This document shows, piece after piece, positions 25,507 to 34,405 of a stretch of DNA of 45,834 nucleotides. How positions within the stretch are numbered: position 1 is the stretch's first letter; every line of letters starts with the position of its first letter. The position numbers were made by a program, and so were the translations under genes. This stretch comes from an uncultured Gammaproteobacteria bacterium (lineage in GTDB: Bacteria > Pseudomonadota > Gammaproteobacteria > Arenicellales > UBA868). The stretch lies in NCBI GenBank assembly GCA_905612355.1, contig CAJQRU010000067.1:1-45834 (forward strand). Reading direction: 5' to 3'. The notes beneath the pieces were generated by a model. It was not told the origin of the DNA. It was given only the letters and a program-made list of their open reading frames with translations, and searched no databases.

Positions 25507-27048
25507 ATGAATGGTGCGGAATCACTTGTGCGTAGTCTGTTGGCAAGTAATGTTGACGTGTGTTTTACCAACCCGGGGACATCAGAGATGCACTTTTGTG
25601 CGGCCCTCGATCAGGTTGATGGCATGCGCTGCGTTCTGTGCTTGTTTGAAGGGGTAGTAACGGGTGCCGCCGACGGATATGGGCGCATGCTTGATCGTCC
25701 GGCGGCAACTTTGCTGCATCTGGGACCTGGGCTAGGCAACGGGCTAGCGAATCTTCACAACGCGCGTAAAGCAAATACCCCAATCGTGAACATCGTTGGG
25801 GAACATGCCACTTACCATGTTGAATATGATGCTCCGCTAACTTCAGACATTGAAGGCATCGCGCGACCCGTTTCCGATTGGGTTAGGACATCCCGTTCCG
25901 CTGATGACATTGGAAATGCTGCAGCAGCAGCCGTCAGCGCGTCTATGACACCACCGGGCGGTATCTCAACGCTGATTCTCCCGGCCGATACGGCCTGGAC
26001 CCAAACCGCGTCAGTTGCTGATCCGTTAGGCGGCCAGGTGGCGCCCTGTGTTAGTGATGAGGTGATTGAGGCCTGTGCAAACGTTCTAAAACTAAACGAA
26101 CCCACCATGCTTGTTGTCGGCGGCAAGGGGCTCAGAGCGGATGCACTCGCTTACGTCGGCGCAATCGCAAGGCAGTGTAAGGTGGAGGTGCGTGCAGAAT
26201 TTGCCTCAGCACGAACTGAACGGGGGGCAGGTCGTGTCACTATTGAGCGGGTGCCCTATGTCGTTGGTCAGGCACTTGAGGTGACGAAACATATACGTCA
26301 TGTCATTCTAATCGGTGCAAAAACACCGGTAGCCTTCTTTGCTTATCCGGATTTACCGAGCCTGCTCATTCCTGAGGGGTGCAAGGTTCATCACCTTGTC
26401 AGCGTTAATGAAGATATTGGCAATGCGTTATTGAGGTTGGCCGGTCGCGTCGGTGCTGAGCCAGCTAAGAATGATGGGCAAAACTTAGATCGGCCGACTC
26501 TGCAAAGTGGTGAGTTAAATGCAGACTCCATCGGTGCAGCGATCGGTCACTTGCTTCCCGAAAATGCGATCGTTTCGGATGAATCGATCACTGCGGGCCG
26601 AGCGCTTCATCCCTATACCAAAGGGTGTCCTCCGCATGATTGGCTATCTGGTACCGGTGGTTCAATCGGTCGGGCATTGCCCGAGTCCACCGGCGCTGCG
26701 ATTGCCTGTCCCGATCGGCGCGTTCTGTGTTTGTCGGGAGATGGCAGCGCCATGTATACGGTGCAGGCTTTGTGGACCCAGGCGCGGGAAAGTCTCAACG
26801 TAACGACGGTAATCTATGACAATCGTTCGTATGCGATTCTTCATGGTGAACTGCGAAATGTTGGCGCGAAGGCAGGTCAGAAAGCGAGAGATATGTTTGA
26901 TCTGGATCGTCCGGTACTCGACTGGCTCAGCATAGCGAAGGGGCTTGGCGTCGAGGCCGTTCGAGCGACAACTGCTGAGGAATTTAATCAGGCTTTGGCA
27001 CGGTCATTTGCCACTCCAGGGCCCATGCTGATCGATGCCGTCATCTGA
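25507..27048 (+). CDS. Thiamine diphosphate-dependent acetolactate synthase-like enzyme
   Basis: A 513-residue ThDP enzyme with three-domain order. The N-terminal PYR domain has FTNPGTSEMHF and the conserved glutamate E48 in CLFEGVVTGAADGYGRM; the C-terminal PP domain has GDGSAMYTVQAL (from 411) through YDNRSYAIL, the Mg-ThDP motif. It resembles the ilvX-like group annotated as acetolactate synthase large subunit homologues, whose members decarboxylate 2-keto acids. No small regulatory subunit is adjacent, so a role in isoleucine/valine synthesis is unlikely; benzoylformate- or phosphonopyruvate-decarboxylase-like activity is possible. AAGGGA precedes the ATG. Confidence 0.83.
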   Translation: MNGAESLVRSLLASNVDVCFTNPGTSEMHFCAALDQVDGMRCVLCLFEGVVTGAADGYGRMLDRPAATLLHLGPGLGNGLANLHNARKANTPIVNIVGEHATYHVEYDAPLTSDIEGIARPVSDWVRTSRSADDIGNAAAAAVSASMTPPGGISTLILPADTAWTQTASVADPLGGQVAPCVSDEVIEACANVLKLNEPTMLVVGGKGLRADALAYVGAIARQCKVEVRAEFASARTERGAGRVTIERVPYVVGQALEVTKHIRHVILIGAKTPVAFFAYPDLPSLLIPEGCKVHHLVSVNEDIGNALLRLAGRVGAEPAKNDGQNLDRPTLQSGELNADSIGAAIGHLLPENAIVSDESITAGRALHPYTKGCPPHDWLSGTGGSIGRALPESTGAAIACPDRRVLCLSGDGSAMYTVQALWTQARESLNVTTVIYDNRSYAILHGELRNVGAKAGQKARDMFDLDRPVLDWLSIAKGLGVEAVRATTAEEFNQALARSFATPGPMLIDAVI

Positions 27049-27075
27049 GTGAATTGGCAACCATCAGCTTCTTGG

Positions 27076-28131
27076 TCACAGACCGACAGCGTAGAATATA
27101 TTGGTCTGGCTCTTGATCTCGAGGGTTTCAAAGCGGCTAAACCCCGCTTGGCGAGTGAGGGCTTCCATTGAAGCGGGTCCCATGCAGGTCCCAAGACCTG
27201 GACCACCGCTTGCCAGAGACTGAGTCATGCAATGGAAGACGCTCATGCCATAGTACATTGCCCCAACGGGGTGGATGTTATCTTCCAGATGGTCTGCGGC
27301 TTTGGGCTCGATAACGAATAGGATACCGTCATCAAAAAGCAAGGTGCGAAGGTTTTCCAGCGTGCCCAAAGGGTCGTTAAGGTCATGAATGCAGTCGCAA
27401 ATCGTGATCAAGTGATAGCGTTCATTATCTGGCAGTTGATCGGTCGTTCCACACTCGAAGCGGACCTGTTCTGTTAAGTTTTCTTGGAGAACGGAATCTT
27501 TGGCGACTTTAATTGATGCAGAATCGGTATCGATTCCTGTGAATGAGCTTTTCGGGAAGGCTTTTGCAAGCGCAATGGATACACGTCCTGAGCCACAGCC
27601 GAAGTCAAGCACGTTGCCACCCGTTGTTAAGCGTTCGTGTGTAGTGGGGCAGGTCGTTAGCCAATAGTTAGCGAAGCGTTTCTCGTAAAGTCCACGGTTC
27701 ATGAGATCAACGGCCAATACGCCCTCAGAGCCGTAATCTGAAAAAGGGACACCACCACCATGAACAAATGCATTAGCAACTCGTGGAGCCATCCCTAACA
27801 TCATAGGGACGCTGTAGAAGAGACCACCAACGTAATGATCGCTACCCTCCGAGGCCAGCAGATATGCATGCTCGTCGGGCAGTTCATAAGTTTCATTTTC
27901 GGGGTCATAGTCGAGATACCGCGCGCACGTCATGCCTTTTAGCCACTCGGTGACATAACGTGATTGAAGCCCGGTTTTCTTTGCAAGGTCATCTGCGTTT
28001 ATGGGTCCGGCACCAGCCATAGATCGAAAAAGACCAACTTTTGTGCCGACATATGCAAGCCCGGCCCCCATAGCAGAACCCATGTCGCCGATCACTTGAT
28101 CAGCAAATGTCTTGATTCTATTCTTGTCCAT
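27076..28131 (-). CDS. Class I SAM-dependent methyltransferase with N-terminal winged-helix domain
   Basis: A 351-residue protein. Residues 1-90 form a winged-helix-like dimerisation domain (GLFRSMAGAGPINADDLAKKTGL, WLKGMTCARYLDYD), and the SAM-binding motif I is LDFGCGSGR (about 175-183), followed by GIDTDSAS and CDCIHDL. This layout resembles Rv2258c-like and other small-molecule methyltransferases rather than a DNA-binding regulator. The acceptor is unknown. It converges with the ThDP gene with 27 bp between and diverges from the Hyi-like gene. Confidence 0.8.
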   Translation of the reverse strand: MDKNRIKTFADQVIGDMGSAMGAGLAYVGTKVGLFRSMAGAGPINADDLAKKTGLQSRYVTEWLKGMTCARYLDYDPENETYELPDEHAYLLASEGSDHYVGGLFYSVPMMLGMAPRVANAFVHGGGVPFSDYGSEGVLAVDLMNRGLYEKRFANYWLTTCPTTHERLTTGGNVLDFGCGSGRVSIALAKAFPKSSFTGIDTDSASIKVAKDSVLQENLTEQVRFECGTTDQLPDNERYHLITICDCIHDLNDPLGTLENLRTLLFDDGILFVIEPKAADHLEDNIHPVGAMYYGMSVFHCMTQSLASGGPGLGTCMGPASMEALTRQAGFSRFETLEIKSQTNIFYAVGL

Positions 28132-28183
28132 GACGATGTTCGTCCCGTGGTTTCAGGAATTCATAGGTTCACTTTATCTTAAG

Positions 28184-28212
28184 TTGCCTTGAGTCCGATA
28201 TTGACCTATAAG
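28184..28212 (+). promoter_or_regulatory. Candidate sigma-70 promoter of the Hyi-like gene
   Basis: TTGCCT (28184-28189), 17 bp, TATAAG (28207-28212) lies 26 bp upstream of the ATG in the divergent intergenic region. Spacing is ideal and each hexamer has four matches to consensus. No matching start site can be shown from sequence alone. Confidence 0.4.
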
Positions 28213-28237
28213 GATCCAACATAATCGCGTACATCTC

Positions 28238-29026
28238 ATGCCTAAACTTTCTGCAAATATTTCGACTCTTTATCCCGAGATAGGATTTTTGCAACGGTTT
28301 TCCGCGGCGGCTCAAGATGGTTTTGATGCGGTGGAATTTCAGTTTGCTTATGAGTACACCTCGGCAGAATTGGTGGCGGCAGCAAAGGAAGCGTCTGTCA
28401 AAGTGGTTTTACTGAACTGCCCTGCGGGTGATGTTGAAGCCGGCGAGCGTGGAACGGCGGTGTTCGAAGAAAGAATCGAAACTTGTCGTCAAGAAATTGA
28501 CAAAGGAATAGCTTATGCACGCGCGTTGGACTGCAAAAGTATCCATTTAATGGCGGGAATTCTTGCCGATGAGGATAGGCAGGTAGCCCAGGCCACATTC
28601 AAGGACAATTTGCGTTATGCGGCTGACCGATTTGACCGTTCTGATGAGGTCGTGTTGGTCGAGGCCCTTAACACCATCGATACCCCAGGTTACTTTGTAT
28701 CAAACCTAGCGCAGGCGGCTGATATTATTGACTCTATGGGTTATGCAAACGTTCGGTTACAGTTCGATTTTTATCATTGTCAAATGACTCAGGGTCGTTT
28801 GGCAGAAACGTTCGATCTTTATTTAAGATTAATTGAACATATTCAAGTGGCTGGTGTACCGGGGCGTCATGAACTCGATTGCGGTGAAGTTAATTATGAT
28901 TTTTTGTTTAATCACATTGATGCCTCAAGGTATTTTGGTTATGTAGGTTGTGAATACCATCCATTAACGACGACGTCGGAAGGATTAGGCTCGTTAAGGC
29001 CGTGGTTGAGGAGTAGGGCGAAGTGA
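28238..29026 (+). CDS. Hydroxypyruvate isomerase family protein (Hyi-like TIM barrel)
   Basis: A 262-residue xylose-isomerase-like barrel with the Hyi pattern: LSANISTLYPEIGFLQRFSAA (in part NISTLYPEIGFLQRF), FDAVEFQFAYE, LNCPAGDVEAGERG and IHLMAG. Likely metal ligands are Glu in VEALNTID, Asp in FDFYHCQ and Glu in VGCEYHP. Hyi interconverts hydroxypyruvate and tartronate semialdehyde in glyoxylate and allantoin metabolism; OtnI relatives act on 2-oxo-tetronates. No glyoxylate carboligase or tartronate semialdehyde reductase adjoins it. Its downstream neighbour is a decayed TauD gene. Confidence 0.83.
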   Translation: MPKLSANISTLYPEIGFLQRFSAAAQDGFDAVEFQFAYEYTSAELVAAAKEASVKVVLLNCPAGDVEAGERGTAVFEERIETCRQEIDKGIAYARALDCKSIHLMAGILADEDRQVAQATFKDNLRYAADRFDRSDEVVLVEALNTIDTPGYFVSNLAQAADIIDSMGYANVRLQFDFYHCQMTQGRLAETFDLYLRLIEHIQVAGVPGRHELDCGEVNYDFLFNHIDASRYFGYVGCEYHPLTTTSEGLGSLRPWLRSRAK

Positions 29027-29067
29027 CGCCAGATGCATTCGACGATTGTTAGGGCTGAATTGTTGTA

Positions 29068-29477
29068 GTGATGACCATAAAGCCAAGGTCCCCATTTCTG
29101 GGCGCGGAAATTGAAGGGGTAAACCTGTATGGCGCGGATCGTCATCTCACGTTTCGTGAAGCGGATCGAGATAGCTTCTCCGAAGCCTCAAGGCATCCTC
29201 TTGTTCGAACGCACCCGGAGACTGGACGTCATGCACTGTATATTCATCCCTCAAAAATGTGGTCAATTGAGGGAATGACAACAGAAGAAAGTGGAACATT
29301 TGTTAACGAACTGCTTGATGCGACGATCGATCTGTCAGAGGTTTATCGACACCAATGGCGACTTGGGGACCTCGTGCTGATAGATAACCGCGCGTGTCTG
29401 CACAAGGCCGCGAGAGATTATGATCCGACCGTGGGGTGGGGCATAGGATGATCATTGAAGGTGATCGACCGGTATGA
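29068..29477 (+). pseudogene. TauD/TfdA dioxygenase remnant with internal deletion and 3' frameshift
   Basis: The frame starts MMTIKPRSPFLGAEIEGVNL, a normal TauD beginning, then after about 22 unmatched residues jumps to HPLVRTHPETGRHALYIHP (from 29194), which belongs near the C-terminal third of the family. Roughly 130-140 residues carrying the HxD metal site are missing. The distal His region IDNRACLHKAARDYD is kept. The frame then ends at TGA 29449-29451, while the expected end RMIIEGDRPV is encoded in another frame up to 29477, so a frameshift lies between about 29427 and 29445. The deletion itself keeps the frame, so a 127-residue product could be made, but it cannot bind iron normally. 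Confidence 0.8.
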
Positions 29478-29486
29478 TGGATCAGA

Positions 29487-30719
29487 TCAACCAGTCCGCA
29501 GGTCTTTAACCCACCAGAACAACGAGCATGCGAGTCCGCCGGCCATCACTGCAATGGCGAAGCTTGCTGAGTATCCACCGGTGAGATCGACGAGAAGACC
29601 TGACAGTGATGCGCCAACCATGCCACCAAGACCGACACCCATGGTGATTGCACCATGCACCAGACCCAACGAGGTGGCAGGATAAAGACGCGATACTAGC
29701 GTCGATACGATGGGTCCTCTTGAGCCTTGGCTCAGTCCGAGTGGCAAAATGGCCGCGCAAAGTAAAATCAGATGCGGAGAGTGCATGAGTAGCGAAAGAC
29801 CCAAGAGACCCGTGATGGTCATAGCATAGGTGAGCGTTGCAACGCGGCGACTGCCAAAACGACTCACGAGCCAACCAGTAGTCGCTATCCCAAACAAGGC
29901 CATCAGGCCAGTGACGCTATATGCGATGGTCGCGATGGTCTTTCCAAATCCACTCGCAACGAGGTACGCCACTAGCTGTGGTGAGATAGCATAGATGGCA
30001 ATTGCGGTTAGAAATAACACTCCAAATAATGCCCAGAACGTGGGTTGACCGACAATAAATAGTATGGGCTTTCGGTCCAGTCGGATAGGTGAGTGTGTTT
30101 TTTCTTGCCTTTCCATCAGTGGGCGGGCAAGACGATCCCAAGGAAGCACATAGACGATGCCGGTGAGAGAAAGTGTGGCGACACCGAGCCACAGGTAGGC
30201 GGTGCGCCAACCACTATGTTCAATAAGGAGATGAGCAATAGGAACCCATAGTATGACTCGGGCACCGAGTCCAGCATAGGTTACCGAGATGGCCATGGGC
30301 CTCCAGCGCTCAAGCTCTCCGCTGTACCACGCGGTGAGAAGTACGGTTGCCGTTGTCATACCGATTGATGTCATCGCGACGCCGGCAACAACGCCGATGG
30401 TCACAAAGAGATGCCAAGGCGCGGTGGCAAACTGGGCGAGAAAGAACGCGGCGGAGTAAAGCAACAATCCTAGCGTATAGACGGGGCGGGGGCCGACTCG
30501 ATCTAACAGTCAGCCTACCAGTATTCCGCTGACCCCGTGGGCGCCCATGTATAAGCCATAAATAGTAGACAACGTTGCCCGATTTCATTTGATTTCTGAT
30601 TCAATCGGCAGTAGAAATCCGACAAATGTGTCACCCAGCCTCGACATGAGGTTGAGGGAAAAGGTTAAGGCGACAACGATGAGTGCTGCACGATATGTCG
30701 CCTTAATTGGAGCTAGCAT
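29487..30719 (-). pseudogene. MFS transporter interrupted by two in-frame UGA codons
   Basis: Read from ATG 30719, the frame gives 410 codons, a normal MFS length, with two internal TGA codons at 30585-30587 and 30510-30512. Around them the protein reads EIK(UGA)NRATLSTIYG and GILVG(UGA)LLDRVGPRPV, which fit the common MFS patterns GWSRATLS and GWLLDRFGPR, so both UGAs sit where Trp would be expected. The rest, with about ten membrane segments and the second-half loop WLVSRFGSRRV, looks intact. An alternative TTG start at 30467 would lack the first two helices. Other genes here use TGA as stop, so a disrupted gene is the simplest reading. It follows the HAD gene on the same strand. Confidence 0.78.
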
Positions 30720-30804
30720 AGAACAACCGGATGAGTTCTTGATGGAAGTCCATAAGCCGAATCAGAGCGTTCCAGCGAGGCTAGCGAGTGATGTTTTGCA
30801 AGGC

Positions 30805-31539
30805 TTAGGTTGGGCCTGTCACCGCATCAGCCATTGCTTGCAATGAAAAGAATACAAAGTCAGTTTCCGGTAGGTTGTCTACCTTCGCGGTCGCCCCCCA
30901 GTCACCATTTTCGGACAGACGTTGGCGATCTATCCATGCATTAGCTAATCCAATTTTTCGCGCCGGAACATGATCGTGATGAAGCGATTGCGCCGTATGT
31001 AAAACCTGATGGGGTTGTATCTGATGATCATCTCTCAAACGTTTAAGCATATATTCGAAATTACGAATGTCGGGTTTGTATGTTCCTATTATTTCTGCGG
31101 TATAAATGCCATCGAACTCAACACCGAGTTTTCTGTTAGAGGCCGCGAAACCAGCGGTATGTACGTTAGATAAAATAACCAACTTATAGTGACGCTTAAG
31201 GGTTCGTAGTGCATCTACTGAATCAGGGAAGACGGGCCACAGGGGAACTGACTCGCCAAACGCCTGGTCAAGTGCGGGCGTGGTCTCGAGCGCTAGTTTG
31301 GAGGCTATACGTTTGTGGACGTGGGTAAGTAGTAACGGATAGGCCATATCGGGTGTTTCAGATTCCTGTATGGCTTCTGTTTGTGCGAACGCGTTGAGGG
31401 CGAGGGCGCGATGAATATGGGAGCCTTCCTGAGTGCGTAGTAAAGGTTGAAGGGCTGCCCAAATGCCGGATTCCCAGTCGATCAACGTGCCGTAACAATC
31501 AAATGTTAGTGCTGCGTAGTCGTGAAGTGATTTAGTCAT
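30805..31539 (-). CDS. HAD-superfamily hydrolase, 2-haloacid dehalogenase type II-like
   Basis: A 244-residue HAD enzyme. Motif I is FDCYGTLIDWE with nucleophile Asp14; motif II is ILSNVH, and motif III with the type II dehalogenase look is TYKPDIRNFEYML, followed by LHTAQSLHHDHVPARKIG. These match the haloacid dehalogenase type II family more than phosphatases, though the substrate may be non-halogenated. It belongs to a minus-strand series OsmC, amidase, HAD, MFS. The 94 bp to the amidase stop has only a weak 5-bp hairpin. Confidence 0.85.
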   Translation of the reverse strand: MTKSLHDYAALTFDCYGTLIDWESGIWAALQPLLRTQEGSHIHRALALNAFAQTEAIQESETPDMAYPLLLTHVHKRIASKLALETTPALDQAFGESVPLWPVFPDSVDALRTLKRHYKLVILSNVHTAGFAASNRKLGVEFDGIYTAEIIGTYKPDIRNFEYMLKRLRDDHQIQPHQVLHTAQSLHHDHVPARKIGLANAWIDRQRLSENGDWGATAKVDNLPETDFVFFSLQAMADAVTGPT

Positions 31540-31633
31540 GATTCCGTTCGCAAACCTTCATCGTTGCCAAACCGGTGACCAACTCTTGAAGGATTTCAAT
31601 CCACGCCTTCACGTGGTTACAGTTAATTGTCCG

Positions 31634-33070
31634 TTACCTCTTGAAATCTTCTAGGGTGGGAACTGGACGTTTAGTTAACGGATCCATCTGAAGCAATAGT
31701 TCGATTTCCCCGGCACAAGCCAAAGTGAATGCGTCACTATGGCGCTTGGGCCCGACTACTTGGACTCCGATCGGCGCACCAGTGTGATCGAGGCCGATTG
31801 GGACCATAGTCACTGGGTGGCCTGTTAGCGTGATGGCGGATGCGATTCCTAACCATTCGATGTAATTCGAGAGTTTCTGTCCATTGATTTCGTCACAGTA
31901 AAGCGTCTCAAGAGGGAAAGGGGGTACCGCATTCCCCGGACATAATAGTAGGTCATAATCTTCAAAGAACTGTTGAAAGTTTCGGTAAAGGCGTGTTTGT
32001 TCTGCCATGGCCCAGCCGATATCACTGGAAGTCATCTCAAGTGCTGCCTTAATATTGCTAGATACGTTGGGTCCTAGCTTGTCTGGTGTCGTTTTATAGG
32101 CATCGAGATGTGATGCTAGGAAATGAACGCCGCGGATGATCCAAAAAGTCTCGAGTGCTGTTTGCAGTTGTGGATTCTGTTCAGTACAACTGGAAAACGA
32201 GGTCCCCAGTCGATTCATGCGTTCACGGAAGATCGTGGCTATTTGATTATCGACCGGCGCGACACCTAGATCTGTCGACCAGGCTACCTTCAGTTGGCTC
32301 AAGTCGACTGATGGTAAGTTTGCAAATTCAGACGCGTCTACCGGTCCGGACAACGGGTCCACTGTGGAGTGTGTCGCCATGGCGGATAGCATGAGCGCTG
32401 TATCGTGCACATTGCGGGCCATGGGTCCTTGAACACTATAAGTACTCAGGCCGATGGTTCGTCTGTCGGAGGGGACTAGCCCCGGGGTGCCGCGGTGAGA
32501 TGTGATGCCGCAGAATGATGCGGGAGTCCTGAGGCTGCCGCCGGTATCGGAACCAGTCGCTAACGGCACCATCCCGCAAGCCAGCGCAACGGCTGACCCT
32601 CCAGAAGAGCCGCCGCATGTGCGCTTGACATCAAACGGATTCCCGGTTGCGCCGTAGACGCGATTGATCGTATTGGCCCCGGCGCCAAACTCAGGGGTAT
32701 TTGTTTTTCCAAGGACGATGGCCCCAGCCGCTCGTAGGGCGGCGATGATGCGCTCGTCAGATTCCGGTACCCAATCCGCATAAAGTTCGGACCCGAAGGT
32801 CGTACGTAAACCGGCTGTCACATTCAGATCTTTGACGCCCAATGGGAGGCCATGCAGCGCCCCTAAGGGCGATCCATTCATTACGGCTTTTTCTGCTAGG
32901 AGAGCTTCTTCGCGCGCCCGCTCATAGCATGTTGCTACTATCGCATTGACCGCATGATTTACCGCTTCGATTCGGCCAATACAGGCATCAACTAATTCCA
33001 GTGGTGAAATTTCTTTGGTCTCTATTTTCTGGCGTGCATGACAGGCCGTCAGGTCGCAAAGGTCACTCAT
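31634..33070 (-). CDS. Amidase signature family protein
   Basis: A 478-residue amidase. The catalytic Lys is in PLGVKDLNVTAG, the cis-Ser in CGGSSGGSAVAL and the nucleophile Ser in GSDTGGSLRTPA, all canonical. The chosen ATG gives MSDLCDLTACHARQKIETKEIS, the normal N-terminus; a TTG at 33097 adds nine unconserved residues. Unlike the amidase at 23146, this one keeps the common GSDTGGS form. It probably hydrolyses an amide released by or imported with the other pathway compounds; the substrate is not readable. Confidence 0.9.
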   Translation of the reverse strand: MSDLCDLTACHARQKIETKEISPLELVDACIGRIEAVNHAVNAIVATCYERAREEALLAEKAVMNGSPLGALHGLPLGVKDLNVTAGLRTTFGSELYADWVPESDERIIAALRAAGAIVLGKTNTPEFGAGANTINRVYGATGNPFDVKRTCGGSSGGSAVALACGMVPLATGSDTGGSLRTPASFCGITSHRGTPGLVPSDRRTIGLSTYSVQGPMARNVHDTALMLSAMATHSTVDPLSGPVDASEFANLPSVDLSQLKVAWSTDLGVAPVDNQIATIFRERMNRLGTSFSSCTEQNPQLQTALETFWIIRGVHFLASHLDAYKTTPDKLGPNVSSNIKAALEMTSSDIGWAMAEQTRLYRNFQQFFEDYDLLLCPGNAVPPFPLETLYCDEINGQKLSNYIEWLGIASAITLTGHPVTMVPIGLDHTGAPIGVQVVGPKRHSDAFTLACAGEIELLLQMDPLTKRPVPTLEDFKR

Positions 33071-33132
33071 AGGGATATTCCAGGCAAATGAGGCCAATGG
33101 GTTCGTCGAATGGAAAGCAGCGTGATGGTGGA

Positions 33133-33639
33133 CTATTCACGTATCCAATCCACGCGCAAGGGAACACCGGCGTCTTCCAATAGACGGCTGACTGGACATA
33201 GCTTTGCGACATGTTGTTTAAGTTCTTCTAGACGTTCATCGGTTTCCACCGTTGAGATATGGATTTCCTGATGCACATCGTAAAAATGGTAACTTAAAGG
33301 TTCCACTTCGGAATATTTCTTTCCGGTCCGTTTCATTTCGACTCGCCGGACGTCAATTGTACCTTCGGCGCGCGATCGCATTGTGTCAAGTTTGAAACCC
33401 ATTTCACGCTGCATGATGTGAACAATCATAGACGTGCAACTACAAAGAGAGGCCAGTACATTCTCTAGTGGAGTAGGCCCCATATTTTGACCACCCAACT
33501 CTTTTGGTTCATCTAAGGAATATGGTTTCAAATCGCGAATGCAGACTTCGCTTTGGTAGCGCCCACAATATCGGGTCTCTACTGAAATCGGTTGCAACCT
33601 TTCATTGATAGCTACGTCGTTGGTTGTAGAACAAGTCAT
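33133..33639 (-). CDS. OsmC/Ohr family protein
   Basis: A 168-residue protein with the OsmC fold. GPTPLENVLASLCSCTSMIV (Cys66, Cys68) and the C-terminal KLCPVSRLLEDAG (Cys148) supply the paired cysteines typical of peroxide-reducing OsmC/Ohr proteins. A GGAG ribosome site precedes the ATG. OsmC proteins reduce organic hydroperoxides with thiols in the cytoplasm; some in catabolic clusters are of unknown role. It is the first gene of the minus-strand series and starts next to the long intergenic region. Confidence 0.88.
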   Translation of the reverse strand: MTCSTTNDVAINERLQPISVETRYCGRYQSEVCIRDLKPYSLDEPKELGGQNMGPTPLENVLASLCSCTSMIVHIMQREMGFKLDTMRSRAEGTIDVRRVEMKRTGKKYSEVEPLSYHFYDVHQEIHISTVETDERLEELKQHVAKLCPVSRLLEDAGVPLRVDWIRE

Positions 33640-34405
33640 GTGGATTACTCCATTACATAAAGATAGTTAAAGTAGAAAAATTACCTTTTTGAATAAAAGA
33701 AGGTATTTTTAGGCCTCATCTGGGCGTATGCTTTTAACGTGCAATAACCTCGTTTGCCGAGAATTATGTTTTATTGTCAGATCTGAAATCGGTACATTCA
33801 AGTCTTCCATGATCAATGGCAGATCCAATGTCACACATCACATCACATCAGGACAGCACCTTCTTCCGATAAAACATAATCACTCACAAGATAGTTTTAG
33901 GAGGCTTGTAGTCTTTAACATTAGGAATGCATCCTCATCGTGTCGCTGAATATCTGGAGTGAACCTTGCTCTACCACCGATTGCTTTTTCAGAAGATATT
34001 CCCCTAAGTCTTCTAAGTTCGTGGGTTTGAAACACTTTATGGATTTGGGCATATCGACATCGAGTCGATCTATGGTCTTTATCCATGATATGGATAGTGC
34101 TGCCTGTTCAGGGAATTATTCATTTTATCAAGAGTGGCTAATAGAACTGTGCTCGATTTGCATTAAGGGTTTCAGGCTCATTGCGATTGTTATTGCCGCA
34201 AATATCCTTCACAAACGTTAGGGGAATGAGTTTGAGGTGACTATATACTGTACAGAGAAAGTATATCGACCATGCAGTATCCGTTGATACTCTGATAAGA
34301 GATGTTGGCTTTGATTGACGGGTAACGAAAAATTAGAAAGCGAAATAGTGCTGTTGTTCGATGCTTGATAACTTGGAAAAAGAGTTAACTTAAAGTGAGC
34401 ATGTT
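33640..34405. other. 766-bp intergenic region without a recognisable gene
   Basis: This is the longest gap in the window, visibly AT-richer than its surroundings. Short open frames on both strands (up to about 90 codons) show no family resemblance, no good ribosome site and no coding-like composition, so I do not call them. It must hold the divergent promoters for the OsmC series and for the second hyu cluster. The only structure I can point to is an inverted repeat at 34243-34266. A degraded regulator gene is possible but not visible. Confidence 0.6.
34243..34266. promoter_or_regulatory. ATATACT/AGTATAT inverted repeat upstream of hyuA
   Basis: Perfect 7-bp arms ATATACT (34243-34249) and AGTATAT (34260-34266) are separated by 10 bp, about 140 bp upstream of the HyuA start. 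This size and spacing suit a dimeric regulator, but AT-rich DNA yields such repeats by chance. Confidence 0.3.

Noticed and set aside
27076-28131. Transcription regulator, because of the N-terminal winged-helix-like domain
   Set aside because: The DFGCGSG motif and overall length mark a methyltransferase whose winged-helix part serves dimerisation.
29487-30719. Alternative genetic code with UGA as Trp
   Set aside because: Many genes in the window end properly at TGA next to the following start, so general UGA recoding is excluded; only site-specific read-through remains possible.
31586-31620. Terminator between the amidase and HAD genes
   Set aside because: Only a 5-bp stem (CCACG/CGTGG) and no T-run; too weak to call.
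33728-34221. Small open frames in the long gap (33728-33949 plus, 33880-34086 minus, 33940-34221 plus)
   Set aside because: No family resemblance, no good ribosome sites and overlapping each other on both strands.
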